Assembly (NCBI GenBank): GCA_900545955.1 | Contig: URAU01000003.1 | Coordinates: forward strand, 108,139 to 172,138 | Origin: an uncultured Porphyromonadaceae bacterium | GTDB taxonomy: Bacteria > Bacteroidota > Bacteroidia > Bacteroidales > Muribaculaceae | Direction of reading: 5' to 3' | DNA: 64,000 nucleotides | Made by a program: the position numbers and the translations under genes | Part shown: piece after piece, positions 42,283 to 50,771 of the stretch | How positions within the stretch are numbered: position 1 is the stretch's first letter | How the letters are laid out: each line of letters opens with the position of its first letter | Notes under the pieces: model-generated | Told to the model about the DNA's origin: nothing | Seen by the model: only the letters and a program-made list of their open reading frames with translations | Database searches by the model: none

Positions 42283-43710
42283 ATGATAAATCGTATATTG
42301 ATAAGAATCAAAGTGGTGCAGATGCTTTACTCCTATCTGCTCACTCGTAGCGAATTTCATCTGCTTGAGCCCGACAATAGTTCCCGCGACAGCAAATACG
42401 CCTACAGCGTCTACATCAACCTGCTTCTTATTGTCCTTCAGCTCTCGGGTTTCCGCGTGAGTCGTTCCAAATCGAGTCCGATGGAGGCTCTCGGCGATGC
42501 CAACATGCTCGCCGGAAGCAAACTTGCGAAAGCTCTGGCCGCCGACTCCGCCGTTCGCGAGATAATCGGTCGCGGCGACTCCGGTGTGGAGATTTTCAAT
42601 CCCGCGCTGATGCGTCTCTACAGCATCATCACATCATCTGCAATCTATATCGATTACCGCAAGAAAAAGCGGCCTTCGCTCGACGATGAAGTGCGGTTCT
42701 GGACGGTAGTGCTCAATACCGTCATTGCTCCCAGCCAGCTTATGGCCGAATGCGCGCGCACCGACAGCAATTTCTCCATTGCCGGTTTCCAGAAAGGTGT
42801 GGCCATGGCCGTCGAGACGCTCCGGCAGTATGCCGACTCCGAGCGGTCGTATGCCGACGCGAAATCCTCCCTTGCAGCTTCGCTCGATAAGGCCTACGAG
42901 CTTTACCACGCGCTGCTGATGCTGCCGGTATATCTTACGCAGATGGAAGCTGAGCGCATAGAGGCGGCAAAAGAAAAATATATCCCCACCGACGAGGAGC
43001 TCAACCCCAACATGCGCTTTGTCGACAATGCTTTTATCCGTGCCGTGCGTGAAAACCCCGACATGGAGGAATATCTCAAGAAGCATCCTTTCTCCTGGGA
43101 GTCCGACTTCCTACTGCTCAAGGATTTGCTCGTACAGATTAAGGAATCGAAGGCATATGTCGACTATATGGAAGCCGAAGAGACGACCTTTGCCGACGAT
43201 TGCGAGCTTTGGCGTGTGCTGATGAAGAATATCGTTCTCCCGTCCGACGTTCTTGCCGAGGCGCTCGAAGGGCGGTCGATTTACTGGAACGACGACCTTT
43301 CGACCATGGGCACTTTCGTGCTCAAGACAATCCGCCATATTGCACAGAGCGGCCCTGAAAAGCCGGCCCGTCTGCTCCCCATCTACAAGGATCAGGAAGA
43401 TGCCGATTTCGGTCCCGAACTCTTCTACAACGCAATCAAGAACCGCGACACCTACCGCGGCTACGTTGAGATGTTTATCGACGGTTCCAACTGGGATCCC
43501 GAACGTCTGGCGTTTATGGATATCGTGATACTTATTACGGCCATCACCGAGCTTATCCGCTTCCCGCAGATTCCGCTGGCCGTGACGATGAACGAATACG
43601 TGGAGATCGCCAACTACTACTCAACTCGCCGCAGCGGCCAGTTTGTCAACGGCGTCCTTTTCTCCGTGGCCAACATGCTGCGCGAGGAGGGCAAAATCTC
43701 CAAGTTCTGA
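42283..43710 (+). CDS. nusB: Transcription antitermination factor NusB, enlarged by an internal duplication
   Basis: NusB acts with NusA/E/G in rRNA antitermination and binds boxA RNA. The N-terminus INRILIRIKVVQMLYSYL and the C-terminal NusB fold (about 375-470, LAFMDIVILITAITEL, FPQIPLAVTMNEYVEIANYY) are characteristic. At 475 residues it is about 165 longer than the roughly 310-residue Bacteroides form as I remember it. The extra part (about 30-190) resembles residues 200-355: YIDYRKKKRPSLDDEVRFW (123-140) lines up with YVDYMEAEETTFADDCELW (292-310), each followed by an I-x-(L/A)-P-S loop. It heads the nusB-yajC-ybbR-coaE cluster; yajC starts 50 bp later. Confidence 0.9.
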   Translation: MINRILIRIKVVQMLYSYLLTRSEFHLLEPDNSSRDSKYAYSVYINLLLIVLQLSGFRVSRSKSSPMEALGDANMLAGSKLAKALAADSAVREIIGRGDSGVEIFNPALMRLYSIITSSAIYIDYRKKKRPSLDDEVRFWTVVLNTVIAPSQLMAECARTDSNFSIAGFQKGVAMAVETLRQYADSERSYADAKSSLAASLDKAYELYHALLMLPVYLTQMEAERIEAAKEKYIPTDEELNPNMRFVDNAFIRAVRENPDMEEYLKKHPFSWESDFLLLKDLLVQIKESKAYVDYMEAEETTFADDCELWRVLMKNIVLPSDVLAEALEGRSIYWNDDLSTMGTFVLKTIRHIAQSGPEKPARLLPIYKDQEDADFGPELFYNAIKNRDTYRGYVEMFIDGSNWDPERLAFMDIVILITAITELIRFPQIPLAVTMNEYVEIANYYSTRRSGQFVNGVLFSVANMLREEGKISKF

Positions 43711-43760
43711 TAATAACCCCTTCAATTCAATAACCCCCAAATTTAGAAATCCTGAAAATT

Positions 43761-44093
43761 ATGTTACAGCTTATCCCTCTTCAGGCTGCCGCTCAGGGTG
43801 GCAGCGGATGGTCGAGCATCATCATGATTGTGCTGCTTATCGCCATCTTCTATTTCATGATGATTCGTCCCCAGCAGAAAAAGCAGAAGGAAATCAAGAA
43901 ATTCCGTGAAGGTCTCGCCAAAGGCGACAATGTTATCTCTGCCGGCGGTATCTACGGCAAGATTAAGGAGATTTCCGATACCTATATCATCCTGAGCATC
44001 GCCGACGGCGTGAACATCAAGATCGACAAGGGTTCGGTTTATCCTTCGGCTGCAGACGCCCAGCAGGAGACCGAGGCCAAGAAAAACGCCTGA
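43761..44093 (+). CDS. yajC: Preprotein translocase subunit YajC
   Basis: YajC is an accessory subunit that associates with SecDF. The 110-residue protein has one membrane segment (about 20-38, SIIMIVLLIAIFYFMMIRPQ) followed by the diagnostic RPQQKKQKE and the cytosolic domain FREGLAKGDNVISAGGIYGKI. The acidic/basic C-terminal tail is normal. It follows nusB by 50 bp and precedes ybbR by 59 bp. Confidence 0.95.
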   Translation: MLQLIPLQAAAQGGSGWSSIIMIVLLIAIFYFMMIRPQQKKQKEIKKFREGLAKGDNVISAGGIYGKIKEISDTYIILSIADGVNIKIDKGSVYPSAADAQQETEAKKNA

Positions 44094-44152
44094 TAGGGCC
44101 TATTTCCCCGTTTCAGGCTTTGTAAAGGCGGTTATGCCGCCGACTGAACATC

Positions 44153-45127
44153 GTGGAATTCAAGAAAATCGCAAACGAAGCACGTGAGGGTTTGCGCTCC
44201 GCCAGGGGGCGCAATCTCCTCACTTTTGTCGTTTTTCTGGCTATCTCGACCGTATTCTGGTTTTTGCTCGCACTTAACGATGATGTGCAGCGCGACTATA
44301 CAGTGCCGGTTCAGCTCGAGGATTTTCCCTCCGACTGTACCATCCTTTCAGGATACAATCCCGTTCTCAGTCTTAGCGTGAAGGACAAGGGTTCTGCACT
44401 GCTTCGCTATGCCTGGGGCAAGACGCCCACCGTGAAGCTGCATATGGAGGATTTTTCCCGGCAGAACGACAGCACTCTCATTCTTTCGGCAGCACGACTT
44501 AACGCCGCCGTACGCGGTATTTTCGGCACCGGCGCAAATATTGTGACCCTCCGGCCAGATTCTCTGCGTATCAGCTATACCTCCAATCCCGGAATCAAGG
44601 TGGCTGTCAACGTGCGTTCCGACATCCATACCGAACCGCAATACGCCTATGCCGGGCATCCTGTTCTGGCTACTGACTCGGTGATGCTTTATTCGAATTC
44701 TCCCGAGCGTTTTGCCATTCATTCGCTTTCCACACCGGTGATTACTCTGGCAAATCTCACCGACTCCGTGACGATGAACGTAAAGCTTGAGACCCGTAAG
44801 GGCATGCGTGCGATTCCGCCGTCGGTGCAGATTACGTTTCCTGTAGAGCCGCTTGTGGCGAAAACGCAGAGGATTCCCGTAGAGGTCGTCAACATTCCTT
44901 TCGGTGTGCGTGTCGTAGCTTTCCCTTCGCTCGTGGAGGTGACATATCTCATGCCTAAGAGCTACTACAAGCGCCCTGCGCCAAAACTTAAGGCTACGGT
45001 CGATTACAATGAAATTACTCCTTCGGTCAAGGCGCTCCCTGTGGTTGTGAATTCCCTTCCTGCTCCGTATAGAGGCGTCACAGTGACCCCCGCGCAGGTA
45101 GAATATGTCGTGGAGCGTGCCGACTAA
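44153..45127 (+). CDS. YbbR-like domain protein
   Basis: YbbR (CdaR-like) proteins are membrane-anchored and face outward; elsewhere they modulate cyclic di-AMP synthases. The start is GTG at 44153. The 324-residue product has one N-terminal membrane segment (about 23-42, LLTFVVFLAISTVFWFLLAL) and two or three YbbR beta modules, with a last one near 235-320 (RIPVEVVNIPFGVRVVAFP and VKALPVVVNSLPAPYRGV). No diadenylate cyclase gene is in the window, so its partner is unknown here. It belongs to the nusB cluster. Confidence 0.85.
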   Translation: MEFKKIANEAREGLRSARGRNLLTFVVFLAISTVFWFLLALNDDVQRDYTVPVQLEDFPSDCTILSGYNPVLSLSVKDKGSALLRYAWGKTPTVKLHMEDFSRQNDSTLILSAARLNAAVRGIFGTGANIVTLRPDSLRISYTSNPGIKVAVNVRSDIHTEPQYAYAGHPVLATDSVMLYSNSPERFAIHSLSTPVITLANLTDSVTMNVKLETRKGMRAIPPSVQITFPVEPLVAKTQRIPVEVVNIPFGVRVVAFPSLVEVTYLMPKSYYKRPAPKLKATVDYNEITPSVKALPVVVNSLPAPYRGVTVTPAQVEYVVERAD

Positions 45128-45163
45128 GGGTTAATCTTTACATCACAAATTCATGGTATCGAT

Positions 45164-45282
45164 ATGCTTGTTGGCTACCAAAAAGTAGGGATGCACCCTG
45201 GTGCATCCACCATCTCTACGCACCATATTCATTGATAATCGGATGGTCAATCCGCCCGCTGAAATCAGTTGCCAACAAGTAT
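45164..45282. repeat. 119-bp inverted-repeat element between ybbR and coaE
   Basis: The ends pair over 12 bp with one G-T (ATGCTTGTTGGC/GCCAACAAGTAT). Inside is a 9-bp hairpin GGATGCACC-CT-GGTGCATCC (45189-45208), further bracketed by GTAG and CTAC. No gene is present. It has the look of a small palindromic repeat placed within the nusB cluster, 28 bp before coaE. Confidence 0.6.
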
Positions 45283-45309
45283 AATACTACAAAATTCATT
45301 TATCGGTTT

Positions 45310-45951
45310 ATGGACGAATCGCATTCCGGGTATCTTCGCCTTCCGTGTCTCATAGCGATAGGGGGTGGGATTGGAGCAGGGAAATCGGTGGTTTGCCGCA
45401 TCCTTCGTGCAATGGGCTACGAGGTGTACGACTGCGACAGCCGTGCACGGCGCCTGATGGATGAGAGCGAACAGATCCTCGCCGGAATCGAGAAGCATAT
45501 TTGCCCTTCTGCCATCAGTACCGGCAGCGATGGCCGCAAGTCGATATGTCGCCCGGTTCTTGCAGAGGCTGTGTTCGCCGACCGTAATCTTCTTGAAGCA
45601 CTCAACAGGCTGGTTCATGGTGAGGTCCGCGATGACATAAGGCGCTGGTATTCAGCTTTCATAAACTCCGGCGTAAAGAAGCCTCTTTTTGTAGAGTCTG
45701 CTATTGTGGTCGAGAGTGGTATTGATTTTATGGTTGACGCCATATGGGAGGTGGTGGCACCTGAAAAGGTGCGTATTACCCGTGTGGGAAGGCGCGATGG
45801 TCTCGACGAAGCACGTATCCGGGCCCGAATCGAGGCTCAGAAAAAAAACATGGCCACGGCGCATTGCCCCGTGGCCACTATAGAGAATGATGGAGTGTCG
45901 GCCGTTATGCCTCAGGTCCTTCATCTGCTCGGCGGCTTTTCGTGCCGCTGA
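45310..45951 (+). CDS. coaE: Dephospho-CoA kinase
   Basis: CoaE phosphorylates dephospho-CoA to coenzyme A in the cytosol. The start chosen is MDESHSGYLRLPCLIAIGG at 45310; the frame is open further upstream but that lies in the repeat element. The 213-residue protein has the P-loop GGGIGAGKSVVCRIL, VYDCDSRARRLMD for the nucleotide/CoA site, and the late RVGRRDGLDEARIRARIEAQ. It is the last gene of the nusB-yajC-ybbR-coaE order common in Bacteroidales. It ends 21 bp from the convergent GH13 gene. Confidence 0.94.
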   Translation: MDESHSGYLRLPCLIAIGGGIGAGKSVVCRILRAMGYEVYDCDSRARRLMDESEQILAGIEKHICPSAISTGSDGRKSICRPVLAEAVFADRNLLEALNRLVHGEVRDDIRRWYSAFINSGVKKPLFVESAIVVESGIDFMVDAIWEVVAPEKVRITRVGRRDGLDEARIRARIEAQKKNMATAHCPVATIENDGVSAVMPQVLHLLGGFSCR

Positions 45952-45972
45952 ATCATAGATAGAATCCTTCTT

Positions 45973-47406
45973 TTATTTGTTGACAAACACGCGGTATTCA
46001 CCCGGCTTCAGCTGGGTGGGAAATTGCGCGCTCTTTCCACTGAAGTAGTCGACCATCCCCTGTACTACGGGCTTGTCTTTTCCGGTCAGGGCGAAGTCAA
46101 GCTCTTTGTTGCCGAGATTGGCAAGTACCATCACGCGTGAATCGCCCGACTTACGTTCGAAAGCAATTATATCCTCTTCGCTGACAGGTATGGAGGTATA
46201 TTCACCACCGGCCGTTCCTGCGGCAAGCGCTTGCTGCGAATGCTTGAGGGCGTTGAGCTTCTGATAGAAGGCGAAATATTCGTTGCGCGGTTCCCACTGC
46301 GGAGCCTTATCTTTTTCAAAGAATTCGAAAGCACGGTTCATCCCTGTTTCCTGTCCGGTATAGATAAGGGGCATTCCCGGGAGTGTGTAGGAGAGTACTG
46401 CGAAAGCTTCTGTAAGATTGCCGAGACGATCGAATTCGGTGCCTTCCCACGAATTGAGGTCGTGGTTGGTCACCATATTCATAAGATATGTGTCGCGGGG
46501 ATATTCCTTTTCCTGAGCCATTACGAGCGAGTCGATTGCCGCAGCGTGGGTGGAGGGGAATTCGCGAACCTTTCCGTCTGCGCCCTTGAACGAATACTGA
46601 CCCGATGTGGCGGCTATGGCGCTGAAAAGGTCTTTCATTGGCCAGTTATAGCCCATGTCGAAAGCTTCTTTCTGAAGCTCGGGCTTACTTGCCTCGGCGA
46701 GCATGAAAAGTTCCGGTTTCACGGCCTGAAGCTCTTTGCGGGCCTCGTTCCAGAAGTCTGTCGGCACTTCCATCGCGACGTCGCAGCGGAAACCGTCGAC
46801 ATCAACGTCGGTTAGCCAGAATTTCATTGCGTCAATCATCCCTTTGCGCATCTCAGGGTTGGAGTAGTCGAAAACATAAACGTCGGTCCAGTCGTATACA
46901 CCCTTCATATTACCGAGCGAGTCGGTCTCATACCAGTCGGGATGTTCCTTCACCCAGCGGTTGTCGCGTCCGGAGTGATTCGGTACCCAGTCGAGAATTA
47001 CTTTCATTCCCAGTTCGTGTGCTTTCTTTACAGTCTCCTTGAACTGCTCGATTGTTCCGAACTCTGGATTGAATGCCTTGTAGTCTGCTACGGCGTAATA
47101 GCTGCCGAGCGTTCCCTTGCGGTCCTGCACAGAAATCGGATTTATCGGCATGAACCATAGGATGTCTACGCCGAGATCCTGAAGGCGTGGTAGCTGGTTG
47201 GCGAAGGCCGTCACCGTGCCGGAATCTGTGTACTGGCGGAGATTTACCTCATAGATTACCGCGTTGCGGCTCCAGTCGGGGTGTGTGAGCGTTGTGTACG
47301 TCGAGTCGCGCTCCTCGCCGCTCTGGGCGTCCGCGCCTTTCTTCGACCCGCATGCACCCAGAGCAATCGCCCCGGCAAGCATTGCGATACAAATAGTCTT
47401 TTTCAT
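45973..47406 (-). CDS. Alpha-amylase family (GH13) lipoprotein
   Basis: This surface or periplasmic starch/maltodextrin hydrolase is membrane-tethered. The 477-residue protein has a lipoprotein signal (ALGACG, Cys19) and a GH13 barrel from about residue 48. Conserved regions include VILDWVPNHSG (region I), DGFRCDVAM with nucleophile D209, FMLAEAS with acid/base E238 and TNHDLNSW with D316. A small C-terminal beta domain follows from about 395. No CBM is visible. It is monocistronic, convergent with coaE, and starts 80 bp from the end of thiL. Confidence 0.92.
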   Translation of the reverse strand: MKKTICIAMLAGAIALGACGSKKGADAQSGEERDSTYTTLTHPDWSRNAVIYEVNLRQYTDSGTVTAFANQLPRLQDLGVDILWFMPINPISVQDRKGTLGSYYAVADYKAFNPEFGTIEQFKETVKKAHELGMKVILDWVPNHSGRDNRWVKEHPDWYETDSLGNMKGVYDWTDVYVFDYSNPEMRKGMIDAMKFWLTDVDVDGFRCDVAMEVPTDFWNEARKELQAVKPELFMLAEASKPELQKEAFDMGYNWPMKDLFSAIAATSGQYSFKGADGKVREFPSTHAAAIDSLVMAQEKEYPRDTYLMNMVTNHDLNSWEGTEFDRLGNLTEAFAVLSYTLPGMPLIYTGQETGMNRAFEFFEKDKAPQWEPRNEYFAFYQKLNALKHSQQALAAGTAGGEYTSIPVSEEDIIAFERKSGDSRVMVLANLGNKELDFALTGKDKPVVQGMVDYFSGKSAQFPTQLKPGEYRVFVNK

Positions 47407-47435
47407 GGGAAATAGTAATGTTAAGTAAGATAAAA

Positions 47436-47477
47436 ACAGGTGAATATGAGCTGATTTGTATGCGCATATTCACCTGT
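47436..47477 (-). terminator. Terminator of the sppA-lpxK-punA-thiL operon
   Basis: A perfect 13-bp stem (ACAGGTGAATATG and complement) with a 16-nt loop. On the minus strand it is followed by TTTTTATC, 9 bp past the thiL stop. Confidence 0.85.
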
Positions 47478-47485
47478 GTGGATTC

Positions 47486-48562
47486 TTAGGCTTTAGTTTC
47501 TGCGGATTGGTCAGCGGTGGAGTCCGGGGTGGGGGACATGTGGTTGAAACCCTGGGCGCGAAGGGGGATTTCAGTGCCGTCGCGGGTCTCGAGATATTCG
47601 CCAAGTTCCGGCTTGGTGATGTGGCCTATTACGTGGACTCCAGGAATTTTCTTGATTTCCTCATGTGCATGGAGCGGAACGGTGAAGAGCAGTTCATAGT
47701 CTTCGCCTCCGTTCATGGCAGCGGTGACGAGGTTCATATTGAGTTCCTCGGCCATGAGGGCAGTCTGATAGTCGATCGGAATACGGTCTTCATATATCCG
47801 GCAGCCTACGCCTGAGGCTTTGCAGATATGAAGCAGTTCCGACGAGAGTCCGTCGCTCACGTCGATCATTGAGGTGGGCACGATGTGAGCCTTTTCGAGA
47901 TTTTCGATTATGTCGCGTCTTGCCTCGGGTTTGAGCTGACGTTCCACAAGATACTCCTTGCCCTGGAATTGCGGTTGGAAATCGGTCTGGCCTACCGAGG
48001 CGGTTTTCTCGCGTTCAAGAAGCTGCAGGCCCATGTAGGCGGCACCGAGGTCGCCCGAAACGCAGATCAGGTCGGTGGGCTTCGCTCCCGAGCGTGTGGC
48101 TATGCGGTCGGCCGGAGCATCGCCGATGGCCGTTATCGAGATTACAAGCCCGGATCGCGATGCAGTGGTGTCGCCCCCCACCAGGTCTACACCATAGATT
48201 TCGCACGCCAGGCGGATGCCGCTGTAGAGTTCTTCGATATGCTCTACGGTGAAACGGCTTGAGATGGCGAGCGATACCGTAATCTGACGTGGATGGCCGT
48301 TCATGGCGTATATGTCGCTGAAATTCACGACGGCGGCCTTATAGCCGAGATGCTTCAGCGGCACGTAGGTCAAATCAAAGTGAATCCCTTCGACAAGGAG
48401 GTCGGTTGATACAAGAACATCCGTGTCGGGGTAGCGGAGCACGGCGCAGTCATCGCCCACGCCGCGTAGCGACGATTTGTTGACAAGACTTATGCCGTCG
48501 GTCAGGCGGTCGATGAGACCGAATTCCCCGATTTTTGATATTTCGGTTTGCTGCTGGTTCAT
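47486..48562 (-). CDS. thiL: Thiamine-monophosphate kinase
   Basis: ThiL phosphorylates thiamine phosphate to thiamine diphosphate, the active cofactor. The 358-residue protein has the PurM-like N-terminal domain with VGDDCAVLRYPDTDVLVSTD (Mg and ATP ligands), VNFSDIYAMNGHPRQITVSL and VDLVGGDTTASRSG. The C-terminal half has SMIDVSDGLSSELLHIC and MNGGEDYELLFTVP. A short Thr/Ser/Ala-rich tail is family-atypical but harmless. It is last in the sppA-lpxK-punA-thiL group. A hairpin lies in the 106-bp gap before it. Confidence 0.95.
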   Translation of the reverse strand: MNQQQTEISKIGEFGLIDRLTDGISLVNKSSLRGVGDDCAVLRYPDTDVLVSTDLLVEGIHFDLTYVPLKHLGYKAAVVNFSDIYAMNGHPRQITVSLAISSRFTVEHIEELYSGIRLACEIYGVDLVGGDTTASRSGLVISITAIGDAPADRIATRSGAKPTDLICVSGDLGAAYMGLQLLEREKTASVGQTDFQPQFQGKEYLVERQLKPEARRDIIENLEKAHIVPTSMIDVSDGLSSELLHICKASGVGCRIYEDRIPIDYQTALMAEELNMNLVTAAMNGGEDYELLFTVPLHAHEEIKKIPGVHVIGHITKPELGEYLETRDGTEIPLRAQGFNHMSPTPDSTADQSAETKA

Positions 48563-48578
48563 TAGAATATTGTAGGAA

Positions 48579-48630
48579 TGCCCCCGGATTCTTGCCGGGC
48601 ATAGTCAGCCGGATCGGAATGCCGGGGGCA
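48579..48630 (-). promoter_or_regulatory. Large GC-rich hairpin between punA and thiL
   Basis: TGCCCCCGG pairs with CCGGGGGCA, extended by ATTC/GAAT with a bulge, and an inner CCGG/CCGG pair sits in the loop. No T-run follows. As it lies within a probable operon, it may attenuate thiL or mark an mRNA processing site. Confidence 0.5.
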
Positions 48631-48668
48631 ATGTTGTTTATGCGTTAAATAAGTGGTTGACGCAGATA

Positions 48669-49481
48669 TCAGAGACGCTCCACGAGATTCTTCACGAGTT
48701 CTTTGGTGACGGGCTCGGCCGTAACGGCTGCCTGCTGGACCTCTTCGTGGGAGGGTACCTGGGTTATGTCCTTCCCGCCAAGGTCGGTGATTACGGAGAG
48801 TCCGAACACTTCCATGCCGCCATGGTTGGCTACGATAACTTCTGGCACGGTCGACATCCCTACGGCGTCGCCGCCGATGATGCGGAAATACTCGTATTCG
48901 GCGGGAGTCTCGAATGTGGGGCCTGTAGTGCCGACATACACGCCGTGCATCAGGCGCATCCCTTTTTCGCGGCCGATTTCATCGGCGAGGGCAACGAGAC
49001 GATGGCTGTAGGCCTCGGTCATGGCCGGGAAACGTACGCCGAGCTCCTCGTAGTTCTTGCCGCGGAGGGGATTCTCGGGGAAAAGATTGATGTGGTCGGT
49101 GATGATCATTACATCACCTACGGAAAATTCCTTGTTCATGCCGCCTGCGGCGTTGCTGACGATGAGGGTCTTCACGCCGAGGGCGCGCATTACGCGCACG
49201 GGGAAGGTTACGGTCTTCATGTCGTAGCCTTCGTAGTAGTGGAAGCGACCCTGCATGGCCATTACGCGCTTGCCGCCGAGTTCGCCGAAGATGAAATTGC
49301 CGCTGTGCCCCTGCACCGTCGAAACGGGGAAGTTGGGTATCTCCTTGTAGGGAATTACGGTTTTGTTCTCAATGATGTCGGCGATGGGGCCGAGACCTGT
49401 GCCGAGAATGATTGCCACATGGGGCATGTCGGCTACTTTCGAGCGGAGGTAGTCCGCCGTCTGTTGGATTTTTTCGAGCAT
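48669..49481 (-). CDS. Purine nucleoside phosphorylase I (trimeric type)
   Basis: It cleaves inosine and guanosine (and deoxy forms) with phosphate to base plus (deoxy)ribose 1-phosphate. The 270-residue protein is the trimeric PNP/MTAP class. It shows IILGTGLG phosphate loop at about 24-31, VQGHSGNF, GRFHYYEGY, VSNAAGGMN, GPTFETPAEYEYFR and GMSTVPEVIVANH. The Asn-rich base pocket is represented by SVITDLGGKD. It sits between lpxK and thiL with gaps of about 110 bp on either side. Confidence 0.94.
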   Translation of the reverse strand: MLEKIQQTADYLRSKVADMPHVAIILGTGLGPIADIIENKTVIPYKEIPNFPVSTVQGHSGNFIFGELGGKRVMAMQGRFHYYEGYDMKTVTFPVRVMRALGVKTLIVSNAAGGMNKEFSVGDVMIITDHINLFPENPLRGKNYEELGVRFPAMTEAYSHRLVALADEIGREKGMRLMHGVYVGTTGPTFETPAEYEYFRIIGGDAVGMSTVPEVIVANHGGMEVFGLSVITDLGGKDITQVPSHEEVQQAAVTAEPVTKELVKNLVERL

Positions 49482-49590
49482 GATATTGTATGGGTTTTAT
49501 TTAGTTAAAACGTGAGGCGGTGGCTTGAGGTTCAGCCGTCCGCTATTATATATGTCTTACAGACGCCTATTCTGGCGCTTTGGGAGAGTC

Positions 49591-50679
49591 TTATTTTATG
49601 GCCTTGAGAAGTTGTTTCTGAAGTTCGAGATCGAACGAGTCGACGTTCATGGGGTCGAACTTCACCTCCACGGGCTGATAGAAAATGTGGCGTTTGAGAG
49701 CGTGGGGGAAGTAAGGGTTGTTGACGAGTCGTACCGCATCCTTCTCTGTGGTGACAATCAACCGGTGTTTCCCCTGGAGTTCTCCGAAGCGCTTCGCGAT
49801 AGCGTCGAGGTCCTTTCGGGTGAAGTTGTGGTGGTCGGGGAATACCTTTACCTTCACTTTTGCCGGGAACCCTTTCAGATGGCGTATCAGGGGTTTGGGA
49901 TTCGCTATGCCGGAGACCACGAGAATCGAGTCGTCGGTGGTGAGCCAGCTCAGATGCGGCGCTTCGCCGACGATATCGGGGAATAGCGGCCGCAGCGACG
50001 TATAGTTGAAACGCGAGAAGAAGAGCTTCTGATAGGGGAACAGCTTGAGCGAATTTTTGAATATACGGTATTCGATGGCCTTGAGTTGCTCGGGGCATTT
50101 CGTGACCACTACCATATCTGCCCGGTAAATAGCTTTGGCCGGCTCGCGCAGACGTCCCAGCGGCAGGAGCTTGTCGTAGAACACCGGATTGTTGAATTCC
50201 GTCAGCACGATTGACACCGAGGGTTTGACGTAGCGGTGCTGGAATGCATCGTCGAGCACAATCAGATTGATACGTGGATCGAGTTTGAGCAGCTGGTCTA
50301 TACCGGTGCAGCGGTCCTCGCATACGGCGACAGTCACGTCGCGCCCGAATTTCTGGTAAATCTGATATGGTTCGTCGCCGATATCAAGCGGCGTGGAGCG
50401 GTTTGTGGCGAGCACGAAGCCTTTTGTGTGGCGCTTGTAGCCCCGTGAAATCATTCCGATGCGGTATTTGTAGCGCAGCAGGTCGAGGACGTATTCGGTA
50501 TGTGGCGTCTTGCCCGTACCTCCGGCCGAAATATTGCCTACCACAACCACGGGCACAGGAAATTCACGCTGCTTGAGGATATGCCACTTGAACATAAGAT
50601 TGCGCACCGCCACCCCGAAACCATATAGCTTTGAGAGCGGGAGCAGGATGCACGATGATATGAACCTGTTGCGTGGCAT
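49591..50679 (-). CDS. lpxK: Tetraacyldisaccharide 4'-kinase
   Basis: LpxK phosphorylates the 4' position of the lipid A disaccharide at the inner membrane. The 362-residue protein has the P-loop VGNISAGGTGKTPHTEYVL (about 47-65), the switch-like ISRGYKRHTKGF, VLDDAFQHRYV and the KDAVRLV segment. An N-terminal membrane-association helix is present (FISSCILLPLSKLYGFG). Its location after sppA and before punA/thiL is a common Bacteroidales order. It indicates an LPS-bearing cell envelope. Confidence 0.96.
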   Translation of the reverse strand: MPRNRFISSCILLPLSKLYGFGVAVRNLMFKWHILKQREFPVPVVVVGNISAGGTGKTPHTEYVLDLLRYKYRIGMISRGYKRHTKGFVLATNRSTPLDIGDEPYQIYQKFGRDVTVAVCEDRCTGIDQLLKLDPRINLIVLDDAFQHRYVKPSVSIVLTEFNNPVFYDKLLPLGRLREPAKAIYRADMVVVTKCPEQLKAIEYRIFKNSLKLFPYQKLFFSRFNYTSLRPLFPDIVGEAPHLSWLTTDDSILVVSGIANPKPLIRHLKGFPAKVKVKVFPDHHNFTRKDLDAIAKRFGELQGKHRLIVTTEKDAVRLVNNPYFPHALKRHIFYQPVEVKFDPMNVDSFDLELQKQLLKAIK

Positions 50680-50771
50680 CTGTTTTCAGTCTTGCAGTGG
50701 GAAATCCTGGTGGTTGATGGTATAATTGTTCGTTTGGATAGCTTGGATATCAGAATTTAGTGGCCGAGAGG

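Noticed and set aside
45232..45309. Upstream start for coaE
   Set aside because: The extra 26 codons lie in the 119-bp inverted-repeat element and do not match the CoaE N-terminus.
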